NCBI GenBank assembly: GCA_001312505.1
Contig: BBDW01000010.1
Span: forward strand, 1-64,000
Reading direction: 5' to 3'
DNA: 64,000 bases
DNA from: Mediterraneibacter faecis JCM 15917
GTDB taxonomy: Bacteria > Bacillota > Clostridia > Lachnospirales > Lachnospiraceae
Shown here: one piece after another, positions 29,801 through 39,030 of the stretch
Numbering within the stretch: position 1 is the stretch's first letter
Layout: each line of letters opens with the position of its first letter
Program-made: the position numbers and the translations under genes
Notes under the pieces: generated by a model
What the model saw: only the letters and a program-made list of their open reading frames with translations
Database searches by the model: none
Told to the model about the DNA's origin: nothing

Positions 29801-30208
29801 AAGCTGGATGGACTGATCAATGCAGATGAAAATGTAGTTGAGCATCTGGAGCGGAATCTGAGTGGAACTTCAACATTCTATCCGCTGCGGATGAATAAGA
29901 ACAGAACGCTCGGTTCGGCATCAAAAGCTTTATCAAAGGAGAACTTTGATACGGTTCTTGCGTACACGAAAGAGAAAGAAAAAGAGCTGAAGGACGTGAT
30001 GTATCAGGGAGAGGTTGCGGCACTTCCGTATGTACTTGATGAGATGACAGGCTGCGATTACTGTGGGTGCAGGGATATCTGCGGATTTGACCAGAGAATT
30101 GAAGGCTGTGAGTACAGAAGATTAAGAAAATATACCTTGGAAGAAGCGTTGATTTCTATGAAAGAGCGTCTTGGTATTTTGGAAGAGAAAGGGGAGGCAG
30201 GAGAATGA
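26834..30208 (+). CDS. addB: ATP-dependent nuclease subunit B (AddB/RexB)
   Basis: Subunit of the AddAB helicase-nuclease that processes double-strand ends for recombination. About 1124 residues from the ATG at 26834. Walker A at the start (GNSGSGKSHYL); nuclease domain near the C-terminus with VTDYKTGRKAFDI (acidic plus Lys). The 4Fe-4S cysteines are one at RFASCAYAHF and three in CDYCGCRDICGF, typical of AddB. G run 28444-28451 adds a Gly (ELLGGEEEIP). The addA ATG overlaps its stop. An earlier in-frame ATG (26765) would add a poor N-terminus, so I chose 26834. Confidence 0.95.
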   Translation: MSLQFIFGNSGSGKSHYLYQQIVEESIRHPEKNYLVLVPEQFTMQTQKDLCMAHPRGGIMNIDVLSFGRLAHRVFEETGKERQPILDDEGKNLVLRKIAGNYEDELTVLKGNLKKQGYISEVKSVISEFTQYGIDFEQLDSFMEGLNPESYLYYKLKDIRKVYEGFEDYLRDKYITKEELLDVLSQTVSEAKMLKDSVIAMDGFTGFTPVQNRLIGELLKVCDKIMLTVEIDRREDPFVYKHPYQLFALSKQMVASLTEVAQEVRVEIDEPVWLCKNPSHRFKENPEMAFLEEELFRYSRRKYSGEKMRSISLHEVHTPQEEAQYVAEEIRRLVREEGYRYREIAVIASDLSTYADALEKACDRYEIPVFMDHKKSILLNSFVEYLRSLLVMVEQNYTYESVFRYLRTRLCGFTRDEVDRLENYCLALDLKGFKKWDQVWARKTPMTTKEELEELNHLRMRFLEKLTPLHTVLKKRKKTVKEITLAVYEYLVQEKIQEQLAELEQKFQEDGELALAKEYAQIYRIVLELFDKFVELLGGEEEIPLTEYCELLDAGLEEAKVGVIPPSLDQVVIGDMERTRIKNIRALFFVGANDTLLPGNAGARGLLSERDRKQFQEKKMNLSPGPKEKLYIQKFYLYMNLTKPSELLYLSWAKVSGEGKALRPAYLIQDLMRLFPVLVPVEEDRKGLLDHEMMRKSGLLQIAEGLREREHGLDDSWKELYRWFVKDEQSQETLKQMIEAGFYRKDEPSLGSRVAKELFLDPKRVSVTRLERFASCAYAHFLNYGLRLSEREKYGFEAMDLGNIAHQALERFAHKVEEEGLDWVTMPEEKREQLIDESVEESILDYGNTVLFSSARNEYMIHRIKQLINRSVWALTQQMAAGDFVPSGCEFKFGSGKIDRIDTCEDENAVYVKVTDYKTGRKAFDITAFYHGLQMQLPVYLNAALEIERQKHPEKEVLPAGIFYYRIQDPIVKKEETKAEVEQSILKELKLDGLINADENVVEHLERNLSGTSTFYPLRMNKNRTLGSASKALSKENFDTVLAYTKEKEKELKDVMYQGEVAALPYVLDEMTGCDYCGCRDICGFDQRIEGCEYRRLRKYTLEEALISMKERLGILEEKGEAGE

Positions 30209-33200
30209 GCGTAAAATGGACAGAAGAACAACAGAAAGTAATCGACTTGCGTGACCGCAACATTCTCGTATCTGCAGCAGCAGGTTCCGGAAAGACAGCG
30301 GTACTTGTTGAACGGATTATTTCCAGGATAACAGATGAAAATGATCCCGCGGATGTAGACCGTCTCCTGGTTGTGACTTATACGGAAGCAGCGGCGGCAG
30401 AGATGAAAGAACGAATCGGTGCAGCAATTGAAAAGAAGCTGGAAGAACAGCCGGGAAATGTGAATCTGGAGCAGCAGTCCACATTGATCCACAATGCGTC
30501 AATCATGACAATCCACAGTTTCTGCCTGTCGGTGATCCGGGATCATTTTCATGTGATTGGAATTGATCCGGCCTTTCGCATTGCAGAAGAAGGAGAATTG
30601 CGTCTTCTGATGCAGGATGTCTTAGAAGAGCTGATCGAGAATTTCTATGCAGAGGGATCCGAGGCATTTTTAAACTTTGTTGACCAGTATGGAACAGGAA
30701 GAAATGATCAGAAGATCGAGGAACTTATCCTCCAGCTTTATGAATATTCCAGAAGTTATCCACAGCCGGAAAAGTGGTTGAAGGAATGTGTGGATAATTA
30801 TGAGATCAATCCGGAGAAGATGGAAGAAGCAGATGTTGTGCAGGAGGCAAAGGCAAGAGTAAGGCAGAATCTCACAGATGTGAAAGGGTTTGTTCAACAG
30901 GCAATAGAAGTATGCGAACTTCCGGTCGGTCCGTATATGTATGGTGAAATGTTAGATTCTGATCTGGTACAGATTGAGCAATTGGAAAAAGCAGAGACAT
31001 TTTGTCAGCAAGAGCAGATCGTCAGTGATTTTACATGGAAACGTTTGTCAGGAAAGAAAGATCCGACAGTCGATCCGGAGCTGAAAGAGAAAGCGCAGGG
31101 GGGGCTTAGAAAACAAGCCAAGAAACTGATAGAAGATCTGAAAGCAAACTATTTCTACGCGCCTGTTGATGAGTGGATCAGGGATATGCAAGAGGCACAG
31201 ACAGCAATGAAGATGTTAGTTCTGCTGGTACAGGCTTTTGCAGAGGCATTTTCGGAGAAAAAGAGACAGAGAAATCTGTTGGACTTCAGTGATATGGAAC
31301 AGTTTGCACTTCGGATTCTGACAGAAGAAAAGGAAGGAAAACTGGTTCCGTCAGCAGTGGCACAGGAGTATCAGGAACGCTTTGAAGAAGTTATGATCGA
31401 TGAGTATCAGGATAGTAATCTTGTGCAGGAGACGATTCTTACAAGTGTATCAAGAGAGTCTGTCGGACAGAATAATCTCTTCATGGTCGGGGGATGTAAA
31501 GCAGAGTATTTACCGATTTCGTCTGTCGCGCCCGGAGCTTTTTTATGGGAAAGTATAACAGCTACAGTACGCAGGAGAGTAGCAGGCAGAGAATTGATCT
31601 TGACAGGAACTTCCGAAGCAGAGGAGAAGTACTTGACAGTACAAATTATATTTTCAGGAAACTGATGCGGAAGGAATTCGGGGAAATCATTTATGATGAT
31701 AAGGCGGCACTGCATTTGGGAGCCTCTTTTCCTGAATTACCGGATGAAAATGTGTTTACGGATCAGACGGAACTGCTTCTTTACGATCAGACGGGGGGGC
31801 TTCGGAGTAGTGAAGCGAGAGAAGAAGAGGCACGGATGATCGCACAGAGAATGAAAGAACTTCTAAACACGGGTGTTGTGCTTGATAAGAAGACTGGAGA
31901 ATACCGCCCGGTTCATTATCGGGATATGGTGATTCTGACGAGAAGTTTACAGGGGTGGCAGAAGTTTTTGCGTCCATACTGGCCGAGGAGGGAATTCCGG
32001 CATACTCTGTGAGCAGAGAAGGATATTTCGAGACGTATGAGGTCAGTGTTCTTCTGGATTATCTGAAAGTTCTTGATAATGCAAGACAGGATCTGCCATT
32101 GACAGCAGTTTTGACTTCACCGTTTGCCGGTCTGACGGCAGCAGAGTTGTCAGTGATCCGTCTTGCATATCCGAATCAATTGTTTTACGAGGCAGTGGAA
32201 GGATTTTGCAGTCTGAGTCCGGAAGAAATTCCGGAAACTGTGGACAAAAAGCAGGCAATACAGGTACAGGGGAAATTGAGGAAGTTTTTCGAGGTATTGG
32301 ATCATTTCAGGGAAATTCTTCCGTATACGGCAATCCATGACCTTCTTGCGGAAATAATTGATAAAACCGGCTATGGGTTATTTATCAGTGCGATGCCGGG
32401 GGGCGCACAGAGACAGGCTAATGTAGAAATGCTTGTTGAGAAAGCAAGAGCATTTGAAGGGACGAGTTATAAAGGTCTGTTTAATTTCGTACGCTATATC
32501 GAGCAACTGAAAAAATATGATGTTGATTATGGCGAAGCAAGTATCATAGACGAACAGGATGACACAGTCCGTATTATGAGTATTCATAAAAGTAAAGGTC
32601 TGGAGTTTCCAATCGTTTTTGTAGCCGGAACAGGAAAGCAATTCAATACACAGGATCTGAAAGGAAGTATTGTGATCCATCCGAGAAACGGAGTTGGAAT
32701 TGACGTTGTAGATCTTGAGATGAGGACAAAGGTACCGACCTTTTTGAAGAAAATGATCCAGGAGAAGACAAAGCTTGAGAATCTTGCAGAAGAACTCCGT
32801 GTGCTTTATGTAGCGATGACAAGAGCGAAAGAAAAGCTGATTCTGACAGGCAGTCTGAAAATAGGAGAAGACGGCCTGGAACCATATGTGAATCATATGA
32901 CAGACAGGGAATCCCCATTGAGCCTTTATCAGTTAGAAGGCGCAAACCGTTATCTGGACTGGATTCTTCCGGCACTTCTTCAGGAAGAAGATCTCAAAAG
33001 AGAAGCTGATTTATGTGGAATTCTCAAAACAGAAAGTGAAGAGGTGCAGCAATTGCCGATTAAAGTCCGGATTTTTGATGCAGGAGAGATGGATTTTACA
33101 GAAGATGCACAGCGACAGGCAGAAGTGATCGCAAGAGAAGTGCTTGAACACTGGGATACAACGAAGGTTTATCTTCCGGGAGCGGAAGAAAAGTTGGAAC

Positions 33201-33934
33201 AGCAGATGAATTTCCTGTATCCATATAAAGAAGAAGGAAAAATGAAGCTGAAATTTACAGTTTCAGAGTTGAAGAAGCGTGAGTCTTTGCAGGAAGAAGC
33301 AGGAGAAGAATTGATTCAGGAGCCGGAGATTGTGCCACTGCTTCCGCATTTCATGGAAGAACAGAAAGAAGGACTGACAGGAGCTTCAAGGGGGGGAAGT
33401 GCTTATCATAAATTTCTTGAGCTTCATGATTTTTCAAAAGAGTATACAGAGGAACTTCTGAAAGAAGAAATCGAACGGTTCTATCAGGCAGGGAGATTGT
33501 CAAAAGAGATGGCAGACTGTATCCGCACGAAAGATATTCTTGCGTTTTTAAATAGTGAGAGTGGAAGACGAATGATACAAACAGCAGGAAATGGAAAGCT
33601 TCGGAAGGAACAGCCATTTGTTCTCGGAGTAGCTGCATCAGAAATCTATCCGGAGATCTATCAGGACATTCAGAAGAGAAGTCAGGAAGCGGATGAAAAT
33701 CGAAAGGAAGAGACCGTTCTCATCCAGGGAATTATTGATGTCTGGTTCGAGGAGGAAGACGGGATTGTACTACTGGACTATAAGACGGATAGAGTCAGAA
33801 ATGCATCTCAATTGAAAGAAATGTACCATGCACAGCTTGATTACTATGCCCAGGCGTTGGAGCAACTGTTAGAGAAGCCGGTGAAGGAGAAGATCATCTA
33901 TTCCTTTGCCTTGAAGGAGGAGATCATCTTATGA
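30205..33934 (+). CDS. addA: ATP-dependent helicase-nuclease subunit A (AddA), three frameshifts
   Basis: UvrD-type helicase plus nuclease subunit of AddAB, about 1240 residues when joined. Motifs: WTEEQQKVID, Walker A SAAAGSGKTAVLVERI, VVTYTEAAAAEMKERI, TIHSFCLSVIR, Walker B VMIDEYQDSN, RIMSIHKSKGLEFPIVFV, VLYVAMTRAKEKLIL and C-terminal nuclease site LLDYKTDRV. Slips: G run 31489-31493 (one extra; MVGDVKQSIYRFRL expected), T run 31539-31544 (one extra; ELFMGKYNSY expected) and G run 31952-31955 (one missing; SLQGVAEVFASIL expected). G runs 31098, 31793 and 33388 add Gly codons. The six-G run near 32398 (MPGGAQRQAN) looks native. Overlaps addB by four bases. Confidence 0.93.
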
Positions 33935-34190
33935 AATATTTCTGGTATTATCTGATATTTATCAATTTATTTGCATTTTGTACCTATGGGATTGATAAAT
34001 GGAAAGCGAAGAAAGGCGCATGGAGGTTCCGGAGAAAACGCTGTTAATCCTTGCACTGATCGGTGGAAGTGCAGGAGCAATCGCAGGTATGATGTGCTTC
34101 CGGCATAAGACACGGAAAGCAAAATTTATGATTACAGTGCCTGTGATCTTTGTTGTGGAGGTAATCTTGCTGATCATCTGGCTTTTGTAA
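33931..34190 (+). CDS. DUF1294 family small membrane protein (one frameshift)
   Basis: About 86 residues. A first membrane segment with YGIDKWKAKKGAWR, then PEKTLLILALIGGSAGAIAGMMCFRHKTRK and a last hydrophobic segment. This is the usual DUF1294 pattern (two to three spans, D-K-x-x-A-x-x-x-x-W-R and R-H-K-T). Function unknown. One G is missing at 34025-34026, so the reading stops early as written. The ATG overlaps the addA stop. Confidence 0.8.
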
Positions 34191-34259
34191 GAAAGAAAAA
34201 AGAAAAATGTTCTTTATCGCATCATCAATTTGCACAGTTAAAGTGCTGAAATTATCATC

Positions 34260-34297
34260 AAAGAAACAAGATTTTACAAAATCTTGTTTCTTTTTTT
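34260..34297 (+). terminator. Strong rho-independent terminator after addBA-DUF1294
   Basis: AAAGAAACAAGATTTT / AAATCTTGTTTCTTT stem with a 3-base loop and a run of T. It closes the addB-addA-DUF1294 unit. Confidence 0.9.
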
Positions 34298-34411
34298 CAA
34301 CTTCTTTTCGAATGAAAAAATCTGTTAATATAACACATAGGAATACTAGAGTTATTGGTTGCAGAATACTGTGAATAGCATGAAAGCAGCTGGGAAAGGA
34401 GTTTGACAAAG

Positions 34412-35615
34412 ATGCCAAAGTTAAATGAAAATTATCAGAATGTAAAAGACAGTTATCTTTTTGCAGAGATCGCAAGAAGAGTAAAAGTATATGAGGAAAC
34501 ACATCCGGAGAAAGCGGCGGATATTATCCGTCTCGGAATCGGTGATGTAACATTGCCATTGACAAAGAGTGTGATCGAGGCACTTCATGAAGCAGTAGAT
34601 TCTCAGGCAGTATCTGAGACATTCAAAGGATACGGACCGGAGCAGGGATATGCATTTGCACAGGAAGCAATCGCAGATTATTACGCACGCAATGGCGTAG
34701 AGGTAAAAGCTACAGATATCTTTATTTCAGATGGCGCAAAGAGTGATACAGGAAATATTACAGAGCTTTTTGCAAAGGATAACGTGGTTCTCGTTCCGGA
34801 TCCGGTTTACCCTGTTTATGTAGATACAAATACAATGGATGGAAAGAATATTATCTATATGAACGGAACAAAAGAAAACGATTTCCTTCCAATGCCGGAT
34901 GAAAATGTAAAGGCAGATATCATTTACCTGTGTTCTCCGAACAACCCGACAGGAGCATGCTATAATAAAGAGCAGTTAGAGGCATGGGTTGCCTATGCAT
35001 TGAAAAATGATGCGGTGATCCTGTATGATTCCGCATACGAAGCATTTATCACAGATCCTACACTTCCGAGAAGTATCTATGCGATCGAGGGGGGGCAAAG
35101 AAATGTGCGATCGAGTTCTGTTCCCTTTCTAAGACAGCAGGATTCACAGGTACACGTTTCTCTTACACAGTTGTTCCGGAAGAGCTTGTGTTCGAGACAT
35201 CAAATGGCGGAACATTGAGCCTGCACAACATGTGGAACAGAAGACAGTGTACAAAGTTCAACGGAACACCGTATATCATCCAGTATGCGGGAGCTAAGGT
35301 ATTCACAGAAGAGGGCATGAAAGAGTGTCAGGAGAATATTGGATATTACCGTGAAAATGCACATATGATCGCTGAAACACTTGAGAAGAAAGGAATCTCA
35401 TTTACAGGCGGCGTGAACTCACCATACATTTGGTTCGAGTGCCGAAGGGAATGGAGTCTTGGGAGTTCTTTGATTATCTTCTTGAAAATGCACAGATTGT
35501 CGGAACACCGGGAGCAGGATTCGGAGAAAATGGAAAGAATTATTTCCGTCTGACATCCTTTGGAAAACATGAGAAGACAAAAGAAGCAATGGAGCGTTTC
35601 AATTCATTATTCTAA
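34412..35615 (+). CDS. dapL: LL-diaminopimelate aminotransferase (two frameshifts)
   Basis: PLP-dependent transaminase converting tetrahydrodipicolinate directly to LL-DAP for lysine and peptidoglycan. About 400 residues when corrected. Motifs: IIRLGIGDVTLPL, FKGYGPEQGYAFAQEAIADYY, DGAKSDTGNI, YLCSPNNPTGA, ILYDSAYEAF and the PLP lysine in EFCSLSKTAGFTGTRF, which can be rebuilt only after removing two G from run 35089-35095. A C is missing at 35442-35443 (WFECPKGMESWEFF expected). Typical clostridial route, replacing the succinylase/acetylase branches. Confidence 0.93.
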
Positions 35616-35976
35616 GATATAAAGTGAACGGATTACGTGCATAACAGAAGAAAGTTATCATAGTGGCGGTTTACAGAAGGAAAAAGGGAAGCTGTTCGAG
35701 CTTCTCTTTTTATCGTCAGGCAAAGCGGGAATTATGAACGGCAACATTTTGTATTACATTAGAAACAAATCCGGTGTGAGTTTACAAGACCGTACAAGTT
35801 TGGTATGATAAAGACGGTATATCAGATGTGAGATAAACTCCCATCTGACATAGCCTCTGGCAGGATTGCGGAGGTGCGCAGGAGAAATATGTCCTGCATT
35901 CGCATGATGCACACCTCGCAGCAAGAATGCTGAGGCATTCTTGATATTTGAAATTTAGAAAGGATGGAACGTTAAA
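35616..35976 (+). other. Gene-free leader region upstream of rpiB
   Basis: 361 bases without a gene. It holds a terminator for dapL (35685-35711, GAAGCT/AGCTTC then CTTTTT), a candidate promoter (TTACAA 35782-35787, 16 bases, TATGAT 35804-35809) and a chain of hairpins transcribed ahead of rpiB: CAGATG/CATCTG (35823-35847), TGCGGAGGTG/CACCTCGCA enclosing GCAGGA/TCCTGC (35867-35920), and CAAGAATGC/GCATTCTTG (35922-35943). The rpiB ribosome site (AGAAAGGATGG) follows. The leader may be regulatory; I know no riboswitch class that fits. Confidence 0.55.
35685..35711 (+). terminator. Terminator of dapL
   Basis: GGGAAGCT-GTTCG-AGCTTCTC followed by TTTTTA, with an A-rich stretch just before. Short but well formed. 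Confidence 0.65.
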
Positions 35977-36420
35977 ATGAAAATTGGTATTGGTAACGAT
36001 CACTCTGCACTGGAGCTGAAAGCAGAAATCGTAGAATTTCTGAAAGAGAAAGGTCATGAGGTTGTAGATTATGGAACCTATACATCCGAAAGTTGTGACT
36101 ATCCGGTATATGGAGAGAGAGTGGCCCGTGCAGTTGTAGCAGGAGAAGTAGAGAAGGGAATCCTGATCTGCGGAACAGGACTTGGAATCTCTCTCGCAGC
36201 GAATAAAGTAAAAGGAATTCGCGCATGTGTCTGCAGCGAGCCATTTACAGCGAAGATGTCAAGAGCACATAATGACTGTAATATACTTGCATTTGGAGCT
36301 CGTGTAGTAGGTGGAGAACTTGCAAAGATGATCGTTGATACATGGATCAATACAAAATTCGAAGGCGGCCGTCATCAGCGCAGGGTAGATCTGCTGATGG
36401 AGATCGAGGAGAGAAACTAA
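35977..36420 (+). CDS. rpiB: Ribose-5-phosphate isomerase B
   Basis: RpiB/LacAB-fold sugar phosphate isomerase of the pentose phosphate pathway, 147 residues, intact. Motifs: IGNDHSALELK, GHEVVDYGTYT, ILICGTGLGISLAANKV with catalytic Cys (CGTG), ACVCSEPFTAKMSRAHNDCNIL and C-terminal FEGGRHQRRVD. Alternatives such as galactose- or allose-6-phosphate isomerase are less likely at this length. A structured leader precedes it. Confidence 0.92.
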   Translation: MKIGIGNDHSALELKAEIVEFLKEKGHEVVDYGTYTSESCDYPVYGERVARAVVAGEVEKGILICGTGLGISLAANKVKGIRACVCSEPFTAKMSRAHNDCNILAFGARVVGGELAKMIVDTWINTKFEGGRHQRRVDLLMEIEERN

Positions 36421-36431
36421 AAGATTTCAAG

Positions 36432-36476
36432 AAAGAGACTTCTGCGTTACATTTTATCAGAGCGCGGAAGTCTTTT
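36432..36476 (+). terminator. Terminator after rpiB
   Basis: AAAGAGACTTCTGCG...CGCGGAAGTCTTTT hairpin with a trailing T run, 12 bases past the rpiB stop. Confidence 0.65.
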
Positions 36477-36493
36477 AAAAAAGGGGAAGAAAA

Positions 36494-37558
36494 ATGCAGG
36501 AATACGATTTATCACAATGGGTTTTATTCTTTTTTCTCTACAGTTTTCTGGGATGGATCTGGGAAAGTTGTTATGTTTCTGTCAGAAAGCACCGTTGGGT
36601 GAACCGTGGATTTATGCATGGTCCGATGCTTCCGCTCTATGGTTCCGGAGCAATGGTTGTTCTGATCGTGACGATTCCGGTCAGAGATAACATCCTGCTT
36701 GTCTTTCTTATGGGAATGATCGGTGCGACAATCCTGGAGTATTTTACAGGAATTACGATGGAGCGTCTGTTCCACGTAAGGTACTGGGATTATAGAAACC
36801 TGAAATTTAATGTCAGAGGATACATTTGTCCACTGGCAAGCTTGTGCTGGGGGGGAGTATTCTCCATTCTTATGGTAAAGGTCGTACATATTCCATTTGA
36901 ACATATGGTATTGTTGATTCCGGTTACAATAGCCGATATCCTTGCATTTGTTCTGACAATCGCAGCAGCAGTTGACTTCACACAGTCCTTCAACGAGGCT
37001 ATGGATATGAAACGTATCCTTGTACAGCTTGAAGCCAGCAAAGAACAGATCCAGAAGATGCAGGAGCGCCTGAAAGATGCTTCTGAGGAAATGCAGGACA
37101 GACTGAAAGATGCATCAGAAGGTGTTCAGGAACGGCTGAAACGTGCATCTGAAGGGGGGGTACAGGAGAGGCTTGAGGACAGCTATCTGTTGTATGAAGA
37201 GCGTAAAGAGATGAAAGCAGCGGAGAAGCAGACAAGAAAAGAATTGTATCTTGCGAAGATAGAAGAACAGCGTAGAGAACGAAAAGAACAGCTTACACAG
37301 CTTTCAGAGAAGGTTGAGGCACTGCTTCGTACTGTCCGACTGGAGAATGAAGCACAAGAGTCTGAATCGAAAGGAAACTGGAGAAAAGAACTTGCCCAGA
37401 TGCGTTCCAATATATTAAGGGAGAGACAGAAATTAGGCTCACGTACAGACAGAAATTATGTAAATGCTATGAGACAGCTGAGAAGAAACCCTACAGCAGT
37501 ATCAGACAAGTTCAAGAATGCGATGGAAGAATTAAAGAAAAATGCCGAGGTGAAATAA
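36494..37558 (+). CDS. Putative ABC-transporter type IV membrane protein with coiled-coil tail
   Basis: 354 residues. The first 170 hold about five hydrophobic segments and match the type IV 'ABC transporter' family PF06541 (YSFLGWIWESCYVSVRKHRWVNRGFMHGP, LEYFTGITMERLFHVRYWDY, CPLASLCWG.FSI). The rest is charged coiled coil. It contains a tandem 11-residue repeat, RLKDASEEMQD, RLKDASEGVQE, RLKRASEG(G)VQE, RLEDS, where the bracketed Gly comes from G run 37154-37160 and breaks an otherwise perfect repeat. G run 36849-36855 likewise gives WGG for the usual WG. Actual function unknown. The nth ATG touches its stop. Confidence 0.75.
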   Translation: MQEYDLSQWVLFFFLYSFLGWIWESCYVSVRKHRWVNRGFMHGPMLPLYGSGAMVVLIVTIPVRDNILLVFLMGMIGATILEYFTGITMERLFHVRYWDYRNLKFNVRGYICPLASLCWGGVFSILMVKVVHIPFEHMVLLIPVTIADILAFVLTIAAAVDFTQSFNEAMDMKRILVQLEASKEQIQKMQERLKDASEEMQDRLKDASEGVQERLKRASEGGVQERLEDSYLLYEERKEMKAAEKQTRKELYLAKIEEQRRERKEQLTQLSEKVEALLRTVRLENEAQESESKGNWRKELAQMRSNILRERQKLGSRTDRNYVNAMRQLRRNPTAVSDKFKNAMEELKKNAEVK

Positions 37559-38194
37559 ATGACAAAGAAACAGCGTGCGCTTGAAGTGATTGAAAGACTG
37601 AAGAAAGAGTATCCGGATGCAGGATGCACGCTTGATTATGATCAGGCATGGAAGCTGCTGGTCAGTGTAAGGCTGGCAGCACAGTGTACAGATGCAAGAG
37701 TAAATGTAGTCGTGGAAGGTCTTTATGAGAAATATCCAACAGTGGAAGCACTGGCAGAAGCTCCGGTGGAAGATATTGAAGCGATTGTACGTCCTTGTGG
37801 TCTTGGAAAGAGTAAGGCGAGAGATATCAGTGCCTGTATGAAGATGCTTCGGGATGAATATGGTGGAAAGGTTCCTGATGATTTTGATGCTTTGTTAAAA
37901 CTTCCGGGAGTCGGAAGAAAGAGCGCGAATCTGATCATGGGAGATGTGTTTGGAAAGCCGGCAATTGTGACAGATACACATTGTATCCGCCTGACAAACC
38001 GAATCGGTCTGGTAGATGGAATCAAAGAGCCGAAGAAGGTGGAGATGGCATTGTGGAAGATTATCCCGCCAGAAGAAGGAAGTGACCTTTGCCACCGTCT
38101 TGTTTATCATGGAAGAGAGATATGTACTGCGAGAACGAAACCGTATTGCGACAGATGCTGTTTGGCAGATGTTTGTAAAAAGGTCGGAGTATAG
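37559..38194 (+). CDS. nth: Endonuclease III
   Basis: DNA glycosylase/AP lyase for oxidised pyrimidines. 211 residues, intact. The helix-hairpin-helix LPGVGRKSANLIMG contains the catalytic Lys, TDTHCIRLTNRIGL the catalytic Asp. The 4Fe-4S cluster cysteines are C at EICTARTKPYC, CDRCC and C at ADVC. GAGGTG just before the ATG serves as ribosome site and is inside the previous gene, so translation is probably coupled. Confidence 0.96.
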   Translation: MTKKQRALEVIERLKKEYPDAGCTLDYDQAWKLLVSVRLAAQCTDARVNVVVEGLYEKYPTVEALAEAPVEDIEAIVRPCGLGKSKARDISACMKMLRDEYGGKVPDDFDALLKLPGVGRKSANLIMGDVFGKPAIVTDTHCIRLTNRIGLVDGIKEPKKVEMALWKIIPPEEGSDLCHRLVYHGREICTARTKPYCDRCCLADVCKKVGV

Positions 38195-38225
38195 TAAAAA
38201 GATCAGGGGATAACAGTCAAAATAA

Positions 38226-38276
38226 AAAGTCTGTGAAAAGAATCTTAAGAGTAGATAGATTCTTTCACAGACTTTC
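38226..38276. terminator. Bidirectional terminator between nth and the DUF6465-like gene
   Basis: AAAGTCTGTGAAAAGAATCT pairs with AGATTCTTTCACAGACTTTC across an 11-base loop. T-rich on the + side and A-rich before, so it can serve both converging genes. Confidence 0.85.
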
Positions 38277-38287
38277 TTTCTATCAGT

Positions 38288-38638
38288 CTAAGCTAACTCA
38301 ATAGCACCTGTTCCACCGGCACAAGCATAGTAAGCTTTTTTATCCTCAGGTTTTACATAGATCTTAAGGTCGGAGCTGTCCATACCTTCAGCTTTGCATT
38401 TATCAAGAATCTTCTCTGCAAGTACAGCAGCGTCATATTCGCCGTTCTGATACTGGATGAAAAGATCATATGCCGGAGCAGCATTTACTGGTGCAGTTGT
38501 TTCTGTTACAGTCACTTCCGGAACAGGTTCAGCTGCTGGTGCAGCTGTCTCTACTACAGGCTGAGCAGCTGGTGCTGTGGTAGTCGGATGTACCTCATTA
38601 AATCTTTTCTGTTTTTTCTTATCTGTTCTCTTGCTCAT
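38288..38638 (-). CDS. DUF6465-like protein
   Basis: 116 residues. A basic start (SKRTDKKKQKRFNEVH), a low-complexity Ala/Pro/Thr/Val/Glu linker of about 45 residues, then a compact domain (DLFIQYQNGEYDAAVLAEKI, DLKIYVKPEDKKAYYACAGG). The last part matches a small domain common in Lachnospiraceae and named DUF6465; the label is from memory. Function unknown. Its start (38638) is followed upstream by GGTAACATCC, the complement of a GGATG-type site. Confidence 0.75.
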   Translation of the reverse strand: MSKRTDKKKQKRFNEVHPTTTAPAAQPVVETAAPAAEPVPEVTVTETTAPVNAAPAYDLFIQYQNGEYDAAVLAEKILDKCKAEGMDSSDLKIYVKPEDKKAYYACAGGTGAIELA

Positions 38639-39030
38639 GGATGTTACCTCTTTTCTCTAATCTGAAAACCGAAGTCCGGGATGTCTGTCCTTGCTGGTTG
38701 AAATAATTTAGTAAAAAGGGGGGGGACATCGGTCACTTTTCCTATTATATAACGAAGTGGAAAATAAGTCAAAAAAGTTGTATTTTTTATCAGATTCGTA
38801 TATTATGATGTAAGTGTCAAAAGTATAAATTGCGTTTGTGCTTGCACAAATAAGCAATTTATACTTATTGACACGCCGAACACCGAAAACGGAATAAAAT
38901 GGTGTGAATACGCCATTTTATGGGAGTTTGAGGTGTTCGAGGATTGCGGGAATTGCATAGCAATGGAGCAATCCGTAGGTATCATAATAAAAATAAGGTA
39001 AAAGTCGTCAGGGCAGAAAGGAAAGTTAAT
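38639..39030. other. Gene-free region with nested inverted repeats
   Basis: 392 bases without a gene. An eight-G run lies at 38718-38725. From 38814 to 38974 there are four stacked inverted repeats: a 61-base hairpin GTGTCAA..TTTGTGC/GCACAAA..TTGACAC (38814-38874), CGAACACC/GGTGTTCG (38877-38939) enclosing ATAAAATGG/CCATTTTAT, and GGATTGC/GCAATCC (38941-38974). The layout resembles a small non-autonomous repeat element or a folded RNA. Confidence 0.6.
38814..38974. repeat. Palindrome cluster (MITE-like or structured RNA)
   Basis: Left arm 38814-38841 and right arm 38844-38874 pair over about 27 positions with few mismatches. Three further hairpins follow within 100 bases. No T-tract follows, so these are not simple terminators. 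No open frame inside. Confidence 0.5.

Noticed and set aside
32390..32405. Six-G run in addA as another expansion
   Set aside because: MPGGAQRQAN with two Gly is the normal AddA motif, so this run looks native.
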